Part shown: piece after piece, positions 38,458 to 48,323 of the stretch
Position numbering within the stretch: the first letter of the stretch is position 1
How the letters are laid out: each line of letters starts with the position of its first letter
Assembly: GCA_024401355.1 (NCBI GenBank)
Contig: JAKSLF010000013.1
Span: 17,198-81,197 of the forward strand
DNA from: Bacteroidales bacterium
Lineage (GTDB): Bacteria > Bacteroidota > Bacteroidia > Bacteroidales > Marinilabiliaceae
DNA length: 64,000 nucleotides
Reading direction: 5' to 3'
The notes under the pieces: model-generated
The model's input: only the letters and a program-made list of their open reading frames with translations
The model's database searches: none
Told to the model about the DNA's origin: nothing
Made by a program: the position numbers and the translations under genes

Positions 38458-41400
38458 CTACTCTTCCTGTCCTTCAGTCTCACCTACCGATATATATTTT
38501 GCCTCTTTGTCAGCAATGTAATATCCGCATACTGATGCTGCCGGATTCATTCCCAATGTCTCTGTCAACTGCACACCTGTATTTTTCTCTGCTTCCAATA
38601 TGTCAAACACTATGCGTTTGTGCTTATGATTAGGGTCCGCTGGATATCCTATTGCAGGACGTATTCCGACATAATTGCCTCTTATCATCTCTTTTACGTC
38701 GCATTTCTCGTTTTCTGCATATCCCCACTTTTTTGTTCTGACTTCATAATGCAGATATTCGCTAAGAGCTTCAACTAGTCGGTCTGCCAGAAGTTTCATC
38801 ATTATAGCTTCATAGTCATTGCCTTCTGCCGTGAGTCTGTCAGTATGTTCCTTCAAGCCGATTCCTGCTGATGCGACAAACATGCCGATATGGTCTCCAT
38901 ATTCGCTTGGTGCTATGTAATCAGCAAGCGAATAACAATGTCCGTCACTATCTGCCTTCTGCTGACGTAGGAAATGAATCTGTGTCACTTCTTTCTGATG
39001 TCCCTCATCGGCATATAATTTCACGATGTCTCCCTCCGATGATGCTGGCATTATCTGGATGACGGCATTGGCTGTTGTCAGTTTTTGATCAATCATCTTG
39101 CCCAATATGCGTTTTGCATCAAGCAGTATTTTGACCGCTTCTTTGGCTTTTTCTGGCAATTGACCATCGTATTCGTTGAGCCATTTTTGGCCTTCTGCCT
39201 CTGTCGTTATGTCATATAGTCCTGTGAAGTCGCCGCTTATCTTCCATGCTATTAATAGCATCTTCCAGTTGATGAACGGTGCAATCTTCGTCAGGTCTAT
39301 GTCGTTCATCACAATTCTCTCTGTTGTTTGTGGCTTTGCTATTTTTGCTTTCGTCCAGTCTCTCTTCGGAGCCATCTTACGTGCCTGCTCTATTGACAAC
39401 AACTCAACTACTGCATGTTTTGCCATGTTGGCTTTGCGCACGTCTTCTTGATGCTGTTTCAGTTCCTCAATGAATTTCTTGTCACCATTGATAAGTGCTG
39501 TTGCTACGTATGCATTCTGTGATGCATCTTTGACATACGCAACTGGACCACTATATTCTGGTGCAATCTTTACCGATGTGTGTATGTCCGATGTTGTGGC
39601 ACCACCAATCATTACCGGAATTTTCAGTCCTTTTGCCTCAAGAGCTTGTACTACTTTTATCATCTCGTCGAGCGATGGCGTGATAAGTCCGCTGAGTCCT
39701 ATCGCATCGGCTTTCAGTTCGATGGCTTTCTCTACGATAGTCTCTGTTGGTACCATAACTCCAAGGTCTACTACGTCAAAGTTGTTGCATGCCATCACTA
39801 CACATACTATGTTCTTGCCAATGTCATGAACGTCGCCCTTGACTGTCGCCATTATTATCTTGCCTGCCGATGAACCTTCTTTGCCACTCTTGCGTTTTTC
39901 TTCCTCAATGACAGGACGCAATATCTCAACAGCATGTTTCATGACTCGTGCTGTCTTTACCACCTGCGGCAAGAACATCTTGCCTTGTCCGAAGAGCTCG
40001 CCCACCATGTTCATGCCGTCCATCAACGGTTTCTCTATGATGTCTATTGCCATCGGATATTTTCCCATTGCCTCCTTGAGGTCTACTTCCAAGTGTTCGG
40101 TGATTCCTTTCTGGAGTGCATACTGCAATCGGCTCTCAACACTTCCCTGGCGCCATTCGTCATTGACTACTACTTTTGTTCCCTGTGCCTTGGCTTTTGC
40201 TATTTCAGCATACTCCACCATTATCTCCGTCGCATCCGGACGTCGGTTGAGTATCACGTCTTCAAGTTTCTCACGCAGTTCTGGGTCGATGTCCTCATAG
40301 TTCATCATCGTGGCTGGGTTTACAATGCCCATGTCCATTCCTTCGGCTACTGCATGATGCAGGAATATGCAATGCATGGCTTCACGTACAGGATTGTTTC
40401 CTCTGAACGAGAACGACAAGTTAGACACGCCACCGCTTATCTTGGCGTATGGCAGGTTCGCCTTTATCCATTTTACAGTCCTGATGAAGTCTACTGCATA
40501 GTTATTGTGCTGCTCGATACCTGTAGCAATTGCTAGTACGTTAGGGTCGAATATAATGTCTTCTGGGTTGAAGCCAATTTTTCCCGTGAGCAATTTATAT
40601 GCTCTTTCGCATATCTCTATTCGACGCTCATACGTGTCGGCCTGACCTTTCTCGTCAAACGCCATCACTACTGTTGCCGCACCATATTTCTTTATTGTTC
40701 TTGCGTGGTCTAGGAACTTCTCCTCGCCCTCTTTGAGGCTTATCGAGTTCACTATAGCCTTGCCTTGCATGCATTTCAGTCCCGCCTCAATGACGTTCCA
40801 CTTCGATGAGTCTATCATTATAGGTAGTCGGGCCACGTCTGGTTCTGCTGCAAGCAAGTTGAGGAATGTCACCATCTCTTTCTCAGCATCAAGCATCGCA
40901 TCGTCCATGTTGACATCTATGATGTCTGCTCCGGCTTCCACTTCTGCTCGTGCTATGTCAAGTGCTTCCTCATAGTTCTTCTCGGATATGAGTCTTACGA
41001 ATTTTCGCGACCCGGCCACGTTGGTTCTTTCACCCACGTTATAGAATGCCTTCTTGCTCTTGTCTACTATCAGTCCGTCAAGACCCGACAGGCGCATCTC
41101 ATGTGCTTTCTCCGATGGCGTATGCACTTTCAGTTCGCCTCTCTCCCTTAGCAGTTCTACAGCCTTTGCCATGGCTCCAATGTGCTGAGGTGTTGTTCCG
41201 CAACATCCACCGAGTATGTTCACCAGTCCCTCGTTGAGATATTCCTTTATCTGTTCCGCCATCATTTCTGGCGTCTGGTCATATTGGCCAAACTGGTTTG
41301 GCATTCCCGCATTAGGATATGCACTTATATTGAATGCCGAAATATATCCCAGTTTCTGCAGATAAGGCTTTAGGTCGCGTGCACCAAACGAACAGTTTAG

Positions 41401-42132
41401 TCCGATTGTCAAAAGGTCAATATGTGAAACACTATACAAAAGGCTGTCTACTGTCTGACCCGACAATATTCGCCCACTCTTGTCTGCTACTGTTGCCGAC
41501 ACCATTATTGGGTATTTCTCAATACCTCTCGCTTCCAGTTCCTTGTTGATGGCATAGAGAGCCGCCTTGCAGTTCAAGGTGTCAAACACGGTCTCCACCA
41601 GAAGTATGTCAGCTCCTCCGTCAAGAAGTCCTCTCGCTTGCTCGCCATAGCTTTTCGCCAGGTCGTCAAATGTCACAGCTCTGTATCCTGGGTCGTTCAC
41701 GTCTGGCGACATCGATGCCGTTTTGTTCGTCGGCCCCATCGAACCCGCCACAAATCGTGGTTTCTCTTCTGTCGCATACTCATCTGCCACTCTTCGTGCC
41801 AATGCCGCCGCAGCCTTGTTCAGCTCATACACGTATGCCTCCATCTGATAGTCTGCCTGCGAGATGTCTGTTGCATTAAACGAATCTGTCTCGATGATGT
41901 CAGCACCAGCTTCAAGATACTGCCTGTGAATGTTTTCTATAACGTCCGGACGTGTGATGACCAATACATCATTGTCACCCTTGAGTGCACAAGGATGGTT
42001 CTTGAACTTCTCACCACGAAAGTCCTCTTCCGTGAGACCAAATTTCTGTATTAGTGAACCCATAGCACCATCCAAAATAAGGACGCGCTCGGCAAGTATT
42101 GCCTTCAGTTGATTGTATCTTGACTTCTGCAT
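38458..42132 (-). CDS. metH: cobalamin-dependent methionine synthase
   Basis: Transfers a methyl group from methyltetrahydrofolate to homocysteine via cobalamin. All four modules are present in 1224 residues: the homocysteine domain (about 1-330) with zinc ligands ending [11 protein letters not shown]; the pterin-binding domain (about 350-620); the cobalamin domain (about 650-890) with the axial-histidine motif DVHDIGKN at about 753; and the AdoMet reactivation domain (about 905-1224) with [11 protein letters not shown] near the end. The gap to the upstream gene is only 56 bp, which leaves no room for a cobalamin or SAM riboswitch; only a -7 box is seen. Confidence 0.97.
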   Translation of the reverse strand: MQKSRYNQLKAILAERVLILDGAMGSLIQKFGLTEEDFRGEKFKNHPCALKGDNDVLVITRPDVIENIHRQYLEAGADIIETDSFNATDISQADYQMEAYVYELNKAAAALARRVADEYATEEKPRFVAGSMGPTNKTASMSPDVNDPGYRAVTFDDLAKSYGEQARGLLDGGADILLVETVFDTLNCKAALYAINKELEARGIEKYPIMVSATVADKSGRILSGQTVDSLLYSVSHIDLLTIGLNCSFGARDLKPYLQKLGYISAFNISAYPNAGMPNQFGQYDQTPEMMAEQIKEYLNEGLVNILGGCCGTTPQHIGAMAKAVELLRERGELKVHTPSEKAHEMRLSGLDGLIVDKSKKAFYNVGERTNVAGSRKFVRLISEKNYEEALDIARAEVEAGADIIDVNMDDAMLDAEKEMVTFLNLLAAEPDVARLPIMIDSSKWNVIEAGLKCMQGKAIVNSISLKEGEEKFLDHARTIKKYGAATVVMAFDEKGQADTYERRIEICERAYKLLTGKIGFNPEDIIFDPNVLAIATGIEQHNNYAVDFIRTVKWIKANLPYAKISGGVSNLSFSFRGNNPVREAMHCIFLHHAVAEGMDMGIVNPATMMNYEDIDPELREKLEDVILNRRPDATEIMVEYAEIAKAKAQGTKVVVNDEWRQGSVESRLQYALQKGITEHLEVDLKEAMGKYPMAIDIIEKPLMDGMNMVGELFGQGKMFLPQVVKTARVMKHAVEILRPVIEEEKRKSGKEGSSAGKIIMATVKGDVHDIGKNIVCVVMACNNFDVVDLGVMVPTETIVEKAIELKADAIGLSGLITPSLDEMIKVVQALEAKGLKIPVMIGGATTSDIHTSVKIAPEYSGPVAYVKDASQNAYVATALINGDKKFIEELKQHQEDVRKANMAKHAVVELLSIEQARKMAPKRDWTKAKIAKPQTTERIVMNDIDLTKIAPFINWKMLLIAWKISGDFTGLYDITTEAEGQKWLNEYDGQLPEKAKEAVKILLDAKRILGKMIDQKLTTANAVIQIMPASSEGDIVKLYADEGHQKEVTQIHFLRQQKADSDGHCYSLADYIAPSEYGDHIGMFVASAGIGLKEHTDRLTAEGNDYEAIMMKLLADRLVEALSEYLHYEVRTKKWGYAENEKCDVKEMIRGNYVGIRPAIGYPADPNHKHKRIVFDILEAEKNTGVQLTETLGMNPAASVCGYYIADKEAKYISVGETEGQEE

Positions 42133-42155
42133 GTCGATAAGTGTGTAATGTTTTG

Positions 42156-42163
42156 CAAAGATA
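42156..42163 (-). promoter_or_regulatory. -7 box of metH
   Basis: TATCTTTG on the minus strand, 24 bp before the metH ATG. Confidence 0.5.
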
Positions 42164-42188
42164 GTGTATTAATTATTAAATCCGAAAT

Positions 42189-43823
42189 TTATGGGGTATA
42201 TGACTTGCCCTCAAAGAAGAGAGGTTGAGACTGAAAACGAGAGTCAGTAAGGTCTTGACTAGGGTCATAAAGGCTATATGAAATATGACAAAGGCCGAGG
42301 ATGGTGTTGATGAGATTTTCTGAGGAATATAGTTTGTCGCTATTGCCTGCCATTGTGTCCCATAAATTTTGGTTGGACATGCGATATTTGTCGCTTGCCC
42401 AAATGAACAATGGTATAGAGATTTGCATATTGCTAATAGTTGCATGACCATAGAAATCGGGGTTTGTGTCGTAGACATCATCTGTATGATCAGATATATA
42501 AAGGACAATAGATGAACGATTGAGAGCCTTCGCTTTTTGAATGACTTCGTTGATGAAAAAGTCAGAATAGAGGATGGAGTTGTCATATTGTGATATGATC
42601 TGGCGACGAGCATCATCGAGGTCGGGACGATTAATGTCGCTAGCCTTAAAATGGTCGAAAGAATCTGGGTAGCGGCTTCGGTAGATTATATGAGAACCCA
42701 TAGTGTGGATGAATATGAAGTGGCGGCCTTGGTGGCTGAGCACATTGTCTATTTCAGGAAATAGAGCATTGTCTATTTTCAATTGGTCGTTATCTCCAGA
42801 ACAAACTATACCAACATAGTTAGCGTAGTCAGCCGTTTCAGAAATAATTCCCGTACAACCTTGATATCCGATTTTTTCCTGGTTTGAGAGCCATGAGGTC
42901 CTGAATCCAGACTTCTTCATGAGTTGAACGATGTTTGCATACTCGTACCATTCCTTTGTGTTCGTGGATGAATTGCGAAATGTTAGAACGTTCTTGAGAC
43001 ATTCGGAAGTGGAGCCAAATGGTGGATAAACGTTATTGAATACAACCATGGAATCAGCCAATGAATTGATATGTGGAGATGTCGCGAGTTCATAGCCGTA
43101 GATAGACCAATGAGTTTTGTTGGAAGATTCGCCCATAATGATTATAACGTCATCGACTAGACCATCGTTTGAGACACTTGACTCGTCTGGTAAGAATTCA
43201 GAATACTGAGATTTCATTCGTGCGAATGTGTTGATGTCTGCGTGACTTTTGATAATGCATATTGCTGTGCGGAGGATTATGGAGACGTTTTTCTTGCCAG
43301 TGAGATTTGTTGTCCAATGGTAACCGATAAAGCAGATGCCGATGAGAGTTGCACACCATGCCATAGAGATCCAAACAGACTTGTGGATGAAGCGTGTGAG
43401 CCAAGAAAAAAGACAGATGGTAGGAACGACGAGGATGCGCCAAGAAATGATGAGGTTCAGTATGTTTGTTGAGATGGTGGAGATGAACTCGGAAACTTCA
43501 CGAGGGTTTGTTTCGACAAAAAACAAAAGCATGCGTCCACTAATGCCGAAGCCCCAGAAATAGCTAGATATATAATTGACGATACTGAGTAAAATGCTCA
43601 AAGAGATGACTGCAATGCCACAATATTTTATGAAACGATTTGTGGATTGAGATAAAATGACCATAATCAAAGCATTGGCAAAACATATAAAAGCCCAGAA
43701 TATGGCTGATGAAAAATCATAATATAGGTCGTATGAACCTATGAACAAGATACTAGTCAGCAAGACGATGCTGATTCGCGAGTCAGATATACGTTCACTT
43801 ATAATGTGGAGGAAACGTCTCAA
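42189..43823 (-). CDS. phosphoethanolamine transferase (EptA/sulfatase family)
   Basis: A 544-residue inner-membrane enzyme with five N-terminal membrane helices (about 15-175) and a periplasmic alkaline-phosphatase-fold domain. It has the family strings MGESSNKTHWSIYGYE (about 230) and YISDHTDDV with GHATISNMQISIPL near the C-terminus. Relatives add phosphoethanolamine to lipid A or other glycans, which lowers surface charge. The usual Thr nucleophile position reads Ser (GES). The only start that gives the N-terminus is TTG (43823); no ATG or GTG occurs between it and the promoter at 43850-43880. Confidence 0.87.
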   Translation of the reverse strand: MRRFLHIISERISDSRISIVLLTSILFIGSYDLYYDFSSAIFWAFICFANALIMVILSQSTNRFIKYCGIAVISLSILLSIVNYISSYFWGFGISGRMLLFFVETNPREVSEFISTISTNILNLIISWRILVVPTICLFSWLTRFIHKSVWISMAWCATLIGICFIGYHWTTNLTGKKNVSIILRTAICIIKSHADINTFARMKSQYSEFLPDESSVSNDGLVDDVIIIMGESSNKTHWSIYGYELATSPHINSLADSMVVFNNVYPPFGSTSECLKNVLTFRNSSTNTKEWYEYANIVQLMKKSGFRTSWLSNQEKIGYQGCTGIISETADYANYVGIVCSGDNDQLKIDNALFPEIDNVLSHQGRHFIFIHTMGSHIIYRSRYPDSFDHFKASDINRPDLDDARRQIISQYDNSILYSDFFINEVIQKAKALNRSSIVLYISDHTDDVYDTNPDFYGHATISNMQISIPLFIWASDKYRMSNQNLWDTMAGNSDKLYSSENLINTILGLCHISYSLYDPSQDLTDSRFQSQPLFFEGKSYTP

Positions 43824-43849
43824 GTTTTGTGGTTTGAAAAATTGACATA

Positions 43850-43880
43850 CAAAGGTACAAATTTTTCTTGATTTATCAAA
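43850..43880 (-). promoter_or_regulatory. promoter of the phosphoethanolamine transferase gene
   Basis: Minus strand: -33 TTTG (43877-43880), 19-bp spacer, -7 TACCTTTG (43850-43857). The predicted transcript starts near 43843, about 20 bases before the TTG start codon. Confidence 0.65.
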
Positions 43881-43905
43881 ATGGAACTTCTCCCTTCACT
43901 TTCCC

Positions 43906-43938
43906 ATAGGGATACCGTAGGGATACCATAGGAATAAA
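43906..43938. repeat. 11-bp tandem repeat, about 2.7 units
   Basis: ATAGGGATACC (43906-43916), GTAGGGATACC (43917-43927), then a decayed ATAGGAATA. On the minus strand it reads TATGGTA-n4-TACGGTA-n4-TA, the same frame of conserved bases as the core of the long repeats at 29.4 and 63.6 kb. It lies 26 bp upstream of the -33 box of the phosphoethanolamine transferase promoter. Confidence 0.6.
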
Positions 43939-43955
43939 ATACTTTTCTCCTCTTC

Positions 43956-44282
43956 TCAAATAAACGTAAACATCCCGTCAAAAATCTTTCCCAGCATTGG
44001 TACATAAAGTCGCTTGCCTTCCCTTACACCTATTATCGCATATATTAAAGTCAATACGTATATTACAGCACCAATCTGTATCAACACCCAGATATCCAAA
44101 GTCTTGAATAACAGACCCAAAACCACAAACAACATGTTTACACCAAAACTCTGGCGTAGATGGAATGTCGTAAAGTCATTCTTGTAGTTGAAGAATCGTA
44201 TGACCAAATAGGCAACAATAAAGCCTATCGGCAACAAATATGCTACAGTCGACAAATTTCGTGAGTCCTGGTCTGATGTCAT
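43956..44282 (-). CDS. small DUF4870 / Tic20-like membrane protein
   Basis: A 108-residue membrane protein with three to four hydrophobic segments (VAYLLPIGFIVAYLVIRFF, VNMLFVVLGLLF and LIQIGAVIYVLTLIYAIIG). The FTTFHLRQSFGVN segment between helices is typical of DUF4870 proteins, whose function is unknown. An ATG three codons upstream (44291) is an alternative start. It has its own -7 box at 44329-44336. Confidence 0.75.
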   Translation of the reverse strand: MTSDQDSRNLSTVAYLLPIGFIVAYLVIRFFNYKNDFTTFHLRQSFGVNMLFVVLGLLFKTLDIWVLIQIGAVIYVLTLIYAIIGVREGKRLYVPMLGKIFDGMFTFI

Positions 44283-44328
44283 TCTGTTCATTATGTCTTG
44301 ATTATTGTGGTCCGCTTTTTTCGATTCG

Positions 44329-44336
44329 CAAATTTA
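44329..44336 (-). promoter_or_regulatory. -7 box of the DUF4870 gene
   Basis: TAAATTTG on the minus strand, about 45 bp before the start; divergent from the promoter at 44358-44390. Confidence 0.4.
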
Positions 44337-44357
44337 GCATATTTTCGTTTCCGTCGT

Positions 44358-44390
44358 TTTGTTTTTTTGCTTATTTTGTTGCTATCTTTG
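44358..44390 (+). promoter_or_regulatory. promoter of the glycan/coaD/lolD gene run
   Basis: TTTG (44358-44361), 21-bp spacer, TATCTTTG (44383-44390). Transcription from near 44397 would cover the small membrane protein and the five genes behind it. Confidence 0.65.
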
Positions 44391-44460
44391 TAAAATCTTT
44401 GTCACGATGCGGCTCTTCGTCTCCTGACATCGAATGTTTGCTTTTTTTAGAAAGAACTTA

Positions 44461-44670
44461 ATGATTAACACATTCCTAGCCATATTGCCTCTCATCGGCA
44501 TCGCCGTCCTTTTTCTCGCTATCCGCGTACTGCTGAAGAAAGGTGGAACTTTCCACTCTCAGCACATCGGACAAAGCAAGGCAATGAGACAACGTGGCAT
44601 CCACTGCGTACAGGCACAAGACAAAATCGAACACGCCTCTACTCTCGATATGGAGGAAATGCAGAAATAA
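44461..44670 (+). CDS. small conserved membrane protein
   Basis: A 69-residue protein: one N-terminal membrane helix (INTFLAILPLIGIAVLFLAIRVLL), then a polar tail with GGTFHSQHIGQSKAMRQRG and IHCVQAQD, which has one cysteine. The pattern 'membrane helix, GG-x-F-x-x-x-H-x-G, RGIxCxQxQD' looks like a family of small Bacteroidales proteins of unknown function and recalls NqrM-like assembly proteins, but the four-cysteine NqrM motif is absent. An in-frame ATG at 44434 is a possible earlier start. It ends 5 bp before the glycosyltransferase gene. Confidence 0.65.
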   Translation: MINTFLAILPLIGIAVLFLAIRVLLKKGGTFHSQHIGQSKAMRQRGIHCVQAQDKIEHASTLDMEEMQK

Positions 44671-44675
44671 TAATA

Positions 44676-46379
44676 ATGAAAAACAAAACAGATAAGCCCA
44701 ACGCACAGCTCGTGCCCAATGACAATCCTAACTATCTCGGCTTTTTCGAGAAGCATGCCGATGTCATTGCCTCGCTCATCATCATCGTCACGATGCTCAT
44801 GGGTATGTTCCTTTTTAATATGAGGGTCGACGAAGGTGGCGACGACAGCACATACATCACTCGTGCTATCGACCTCTTCTACAATGGCACTTATCCTACC
44901 TATCAGGGACCTCTCTATCCCATCTTCCTAGCCATGTTTGTCGGACTTTTTGGTGCCAATCTCCTCTACCTGAAGTTTACGTCACTCGCACTCATGCTAG
45001 TCTCGCAGTTCCTCTTCTATAGGATGCTCAAGGGACATGTCAACATACGTCTCGTCTTAGGTGTCATGGGTCTCATGAGCATCAACTCATGGTTTCTTTT
45101 CTTTGGCAGCATGACCTATTCCGAGGCTCTCTTTATGGTTGTCGAATATGCTTTTCTCGCTCTCCTTCTCCGCTTCGAGAATAAGGATGACAATGGCAAG
45201 GCAACTCGAGGCATTCTCGGTTCACTTTCTCCAGCAGCACTGGCGGTCGTCGCCTTCCTCATCCGTACTGTCGGACTCGGTTTCTCCATCGTCGGCGTCG
45301 CCTATCTCTGCATACGCAAGAAATACGCCAAGGCTCTCATGTTCCTTGGTTCCGTAATAGTCCTTTCATTAGTTTGGACGGGCATCCGTACTGTTGTTTG
45401 GGGTGACATCAAGAGCGACAACAAACAGCTCGAGTCTCTCATGCAGGTTCATCCTTACGACGAAAGTCAGGGACTCGAAACAATAAGTGGATATGCTGGA
45501 CGTTTGGTCGACAATTCCAACCTCTACCTCTCCAAGCACATGATGCGTATGCTCGGATTCCGTAAGGCACAGGATCGTGGAACCAATCCTCTAGTCACGA
45601 TTATCCTATACTCATTGTTCTTCTTCGGAGCATACAAGGCATGGAAGAAAAACCGTTGTCTTCTACTCCTTGCCATCACCAGTTTCGTGATGCTTGGTCT
45701 CACGTTTGTCGTACTCCAGTCATTATGGGATCAGGCTCGACTCATAATACCTTATTTTGCCATCTTCCTCATGATAGTCCTCTATGGCATATTCTGTCTG
45801 CTCAAGATTGTCGCAGGTAAAAAGGCACATCTCGTCTTTATGCTTGTCGTCATCCTCAGCGGACTGATGACTTTCGCACAGTCAGTAGAGAAGATGGATT
45901 TTCATGTCCTCCGTGAGAATTTTTCTGGCGATATCCTTTATGGTTATACTCCCGATTGGTACAACTATCTTAGCATCTGCAAAGAGGTATATGCCCAGCT
46001 CCCCGAAGGTTCCTACGTCGCATGTCGCAAACCCAATATGGCACGCATCTACTCTGGTGGACATAAGTTCTATGGTATCTACAATTTCAATACAGAAGAT
46101 GCCGACGAACTTGTCGACGATCTTCGCAACCATAAGGTGACTCATGTTATCCTTGCAAGTCTCCGTCGCGACCCTCTCGTTCCAAACGGACAGGTCATCA
46201 ACACCATCCACCGCTACATGAATTTCATCAACCAGAAGTATCCTAAGACGTTCATCCCTTATGGTATGTGTGGCGATGAGAATTCCGAACCAGCCTATCT
46301 CTTCGCTGTCGACTATGACTATGTCGATGCTATGCGTCAAGGCATGGCTGATAATAATGGAGGAGACGCAAATGAATGA
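44676..46379 (+). CDS. GT-C family membrane glycosyltransferase
   Basis: A 567-residue polytopic membrane protein. A cytoplasmic N-terminus of about 25 residues precedes about 11 hydrophobic segments. After the first helix comes DEGGDDSTYITRAIDLFYNG, the acidic first-loop motif of the ArnT/PMT (GT39/GT83) fold that uses polyprenyl-phosphate sugars. The soluble C-terminal part is about 420-567. The acceptor may be lipid A, a surface glycan or a protein; not determinable. Its stop overlaps the start of the methyltransferase-glycosyltransferase gene by 8 bp. Confidence 0.82.
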   Translation: MKNKTDKPNAQLVPNDNPNYLGFFEKHADVIASLIIIVTMLMGMFLFNMRVDEGGDDSTYITRAIDLFYNGTYPTYQGPLYPIFLAMFVGLFGANLLYLKFTSLALMLVSQFLFYRMLKGHVNIRLVLGVMGLMSINSWFLFFGSMTYSEALFMVVEYAFLALLLRFENKDDNGKATRGILGSLSPAALAVVAFLIRTVGLGFSIVGVAYLCIRKKYAKALMFLGSVIVLSLVWTGIRTVVWGDIKSDNKQLESLMQVHPYDESQGLETISGYAGRLVDNSNLYLSKHMMRMLGFRKAQDRGTNPLVTIILYSLFFFGAYKAWKKNRCLLLLAITSFVMLGLTFVVLQSLWDQARLIIPYFAIFLMIVLYGIFCLLKIVAGKKAHLVFMLVVILSGLMTFAQSVEKMDFHVLRENFSGDILYGYTPDWYNYLSICKEVYAQLPEGSYVACRKPNMARIYSGGHKFYGIYNFNTEDADELVDDLRNHKVTHVILASLRRDPLVPNGQVINTIHRYMNFINQKYPKTFIPYGMCGDENSEPAYLFAVDYDYVDAMRQGMADNNGGDANE

Positions 46380-47802
46380 TATGCACAGCTATTTCGTCGA
46401 GGCGTCCAAGAAATGGCGGCAGTATAGAAGTCATCGTTCCTATTATTGGGATTCGATAACCGACTATTGCAACTATTTTCTCCACCCTCAGAACTCTGTG
46501 CTCGAAATAGGCTGTGGCACTGGCGAACTTATCTCTAAGGTCAATGGCTCCCGAAAGGTTGGTGTCGATTTCTGCGACGAACTCATCATCCAGGCCCGGC
46601 AGGCTGCACTCGAGTCCAATGTCACCAATGTCGAGTTCTATACCATGGCTGCCGAAGATCTCTCTCAACTCCATGGACAGCAGTTCGATGTTATCATTAT
46701 GTCCAACTTGATTGGCTTCCTCGACGATATCGAGACTGTCTTCAACCAAGTCTCTACTTTGTGTCACGAGAAGACTCGTATTATAGTCACTTCCTACAGT
46801 CGTCTCTGGGAACCAATGATTGGATTCGCTGAGTTCATCGGCATCAAGAGAAAGACGCCCGAACAGAACTGGATATCTAAGGCCGACCTCCAGAATCTGC
46901 TCTACCTCTCTGGTTTTGAAACCTATAGAGCCAACAGTAGCATGCTCGTCCCGTTCAATATTCCTCTCATTGCTCCTTTCTGCAACAGGATATTGTCTCA
47001 TCTGCCTCTGTTCAATTGGTTCAATCTGAACAACTATACTTTCGCTCGTCCACTTCCTGTCGAGGAAGGATGGAAGCATAAATATTCCGTCTCTGTCCTT
47101 ATCCCTGCCCGCAACGAAAGTGGCAATATCAGAGCAGCTGTCGAACGCATCCCTGACATGGGTAGTCATACCGAGATTATCTTTGTCGAAGGCAATTCGA
47201 CCGACGATACGTGGAATGTCATCCAGCAGGTTCAGCAGGAGTATCTGGGACGACGCGACATAAAGATAATGCAACAAGACGGACGTGGCAAGGGCGATGC
47301 TGTCCGCAAAGGCTATGCTGCTGCTACTGGCGATGTGCTGATGATTCTCGATGCCGATCTTACTGTTCCGCCCGAGGATCTTCCTAAGTTCTATCACGCA
47401 ATATCTACTGGCAAAGGTGAGTTCATCAATGGTGTCCGTCTCATCTATGCCATGGAGGAAGGCGCCATGCGTACTCTCAACACTATTGGCAATCACTTCT
47501 TCAGCCGACTCTTCTCATGGCTCCTCGAAAGCCCTGTCAAGGATACTCTTTGTGGTACTAAGGTCATGTTCCGTACCGACTGGCTCAAGCTCGCTGAAGG
47601 ACGTCGGTTCTTTGGCAATTTCGACCCTTTTGGCGATTTCGACATGCTCTTTGGCGCCTATAAACTCAATCTGAAAATCATCGATCTTCCTATTCGTTAT
47701 AGGGAGAGAAAATATGGTACGACTAATATTTCGCGTTTCAAGCACGGACTTCTTCTTCTCAAGATGAGTGCCTTTGCCGCGATGAAGATTCGTTTCAGAT
47801 AA
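46372..47802 (+). CDS. fused class I methyltransferase and GT2 glycosyltransferase
   Basis: A 476-residue soluble two-domain enzyme. The SAM-dependent methyltransferase domain is about 1-210 (motif I LEIGCGTGEL at about 43). The GT-A glycosyltransferase family 2 domain is about 232-476 (SVLIPARNESGNI, VEGNSTDDTW, GRGKGDAVRKGY, ILDADLTVPPED with the DxD). The GT2 part looks like dolichyl-phosphate-mannose synthase-type enzymes that charge polyprenyl phosphate, which suits the GT-C enzyme encoded just upstream. ATG 46372 is chosen because GGAGGAG lies 7 bases before it; an ATG at 46357 lacks this. Confidence 0.88.
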   Translation: MNDMHSYFVEASKKWRQYRSHRSYYWDSITDYCNYFLHPQNSVLEIGCGTGELISKVNGSRKVGVDFCDELIIQARQAALESNVTNVEFYTMAAEDLSQLHGQQFDVIIMSNLIGFLDDIETVFNQVSTLCHEKTRIIVTSYSRLWEPMIGFAEFIGIKRKTPEQNWISKADLQNLLYLSGFETYRANSSMLVPFNIPLIAPFCNRILSHLPLFNWFNLNNYTFARPLPVEEGWKHKYSVSVLIPARNESGNIRAAVERIPDMGSHTEIIFVEGNSTDDTWNVIQQVQQEYLGRRDIKIMQQDGRGKGDAVRKGYAAATGDVLMILDADLTVPPEDLPKFYHAISTGKGEFINGVRLIYAMEEGAMRTLNTIGNHFFSRLFSWLLESPVKDTLCGTKVMFRTDWLKLAEGRRFFGNFDPFGDFDMLFGAYKLNLKIIDLPIRYRERKYGTTNISRFKHGLLLLKMSAFAAMKIRFR

Positions 47803-47815
47803 TTAATGTATAAGG

Positions 47816-48310
47816 ATGAATGGTATGAATAATAACAATATACGAAGGGCAATCTTCCCTGGCGCGTTCGACCCATTTACTGTCGGACATGAGGATATTG
47901 TCCTCAGGGCTCTCAGCCTTTTCGATGAGGTTGTCATTGCAATAGGTGTCAATAGTGAGAAAAAAGGTTATTTCACCGCTGACGAACGTAAGGAGCAGAT
48001 TCAGTCTGTATTCCGCGATTTCGACAAAGTGAAGGTCGAAACCTATCAGGGACTTACTGTCGATTTCGCCCGTCAGATTGGTGCTTCCCACATCTTGCGT
48101 GGCATCCGCACTGCAGCCGATCTCGACTACGAACGTCCAATTGCCCAGGTCAATATGCAGATGAGTGGCATCGACACTATCTTCCTCCTTTCCCGCCCCG
48201 AACATCTCCCCGTGAGTAGTTCTATTGTCAGGGAGTTGCTCAAGTATGGTGCCGACGCTTCATCCATGTTGCCTGAGAAAATACGTGATTTTGTAAAACC
48301 TAAAAAATAG
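47816..48310 (+). CDS. coaD: phosphopantetheine adenylyltransferase
   Basis: Penultimate step of coenzyme A synthesis: 4'-phosphopantetheine plus ATP gives dephospho-CoA. IFPGAFDPFTVGHEDIV at residues 13-29 holds the TxGH nucleotidyltransferase motif; the C-terminal VSSSIVREL replaces the usual ISSSxVR. The 164-residue length is normal. A second ATG three codons in (47825) is an equally likely start. It lies between the glycan genes and a thioredoxin-like gene (13-bp gaps). Confidence 0.95.
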   Translation: MNGMNNNNIRRAIFPGAFDPFTVGHEDIVLRALSLFDEVVIAIGVNSEKKGYFTADERKEQIQSVFRDFDKVKVETYQGLTVDFARQIGASHILRGIRTAADLDYERPIAQVNMQMSGIDTIFLLSRPEHLPVSSSIVRELLKYGADASSMLPEKIRDFVKPKK

Positions 48311-48323
48311 GTCCGAACTGAAT

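Noticed and set aside
42133-42188. Cobalamin or SAM riboswitch upstream of metH
   Set aside because: Only 56 bp separate metH from the next gene and no riboswitch-like structure fits.
35000-45000. Replication terminus inferred from a GC-skew switch
   Set aside because: Hand counts of G and C on sampled lines gave mixed signs that follow individual genes; no clean switch could be shown.
46330-47496. Antisense open frame (388 codons) opposite the methyltransferase-glycosyltransferase gene
   Set aside because: No motif, signal or promoter; the plus-strand protein has clear SAM and GT2 motifs.
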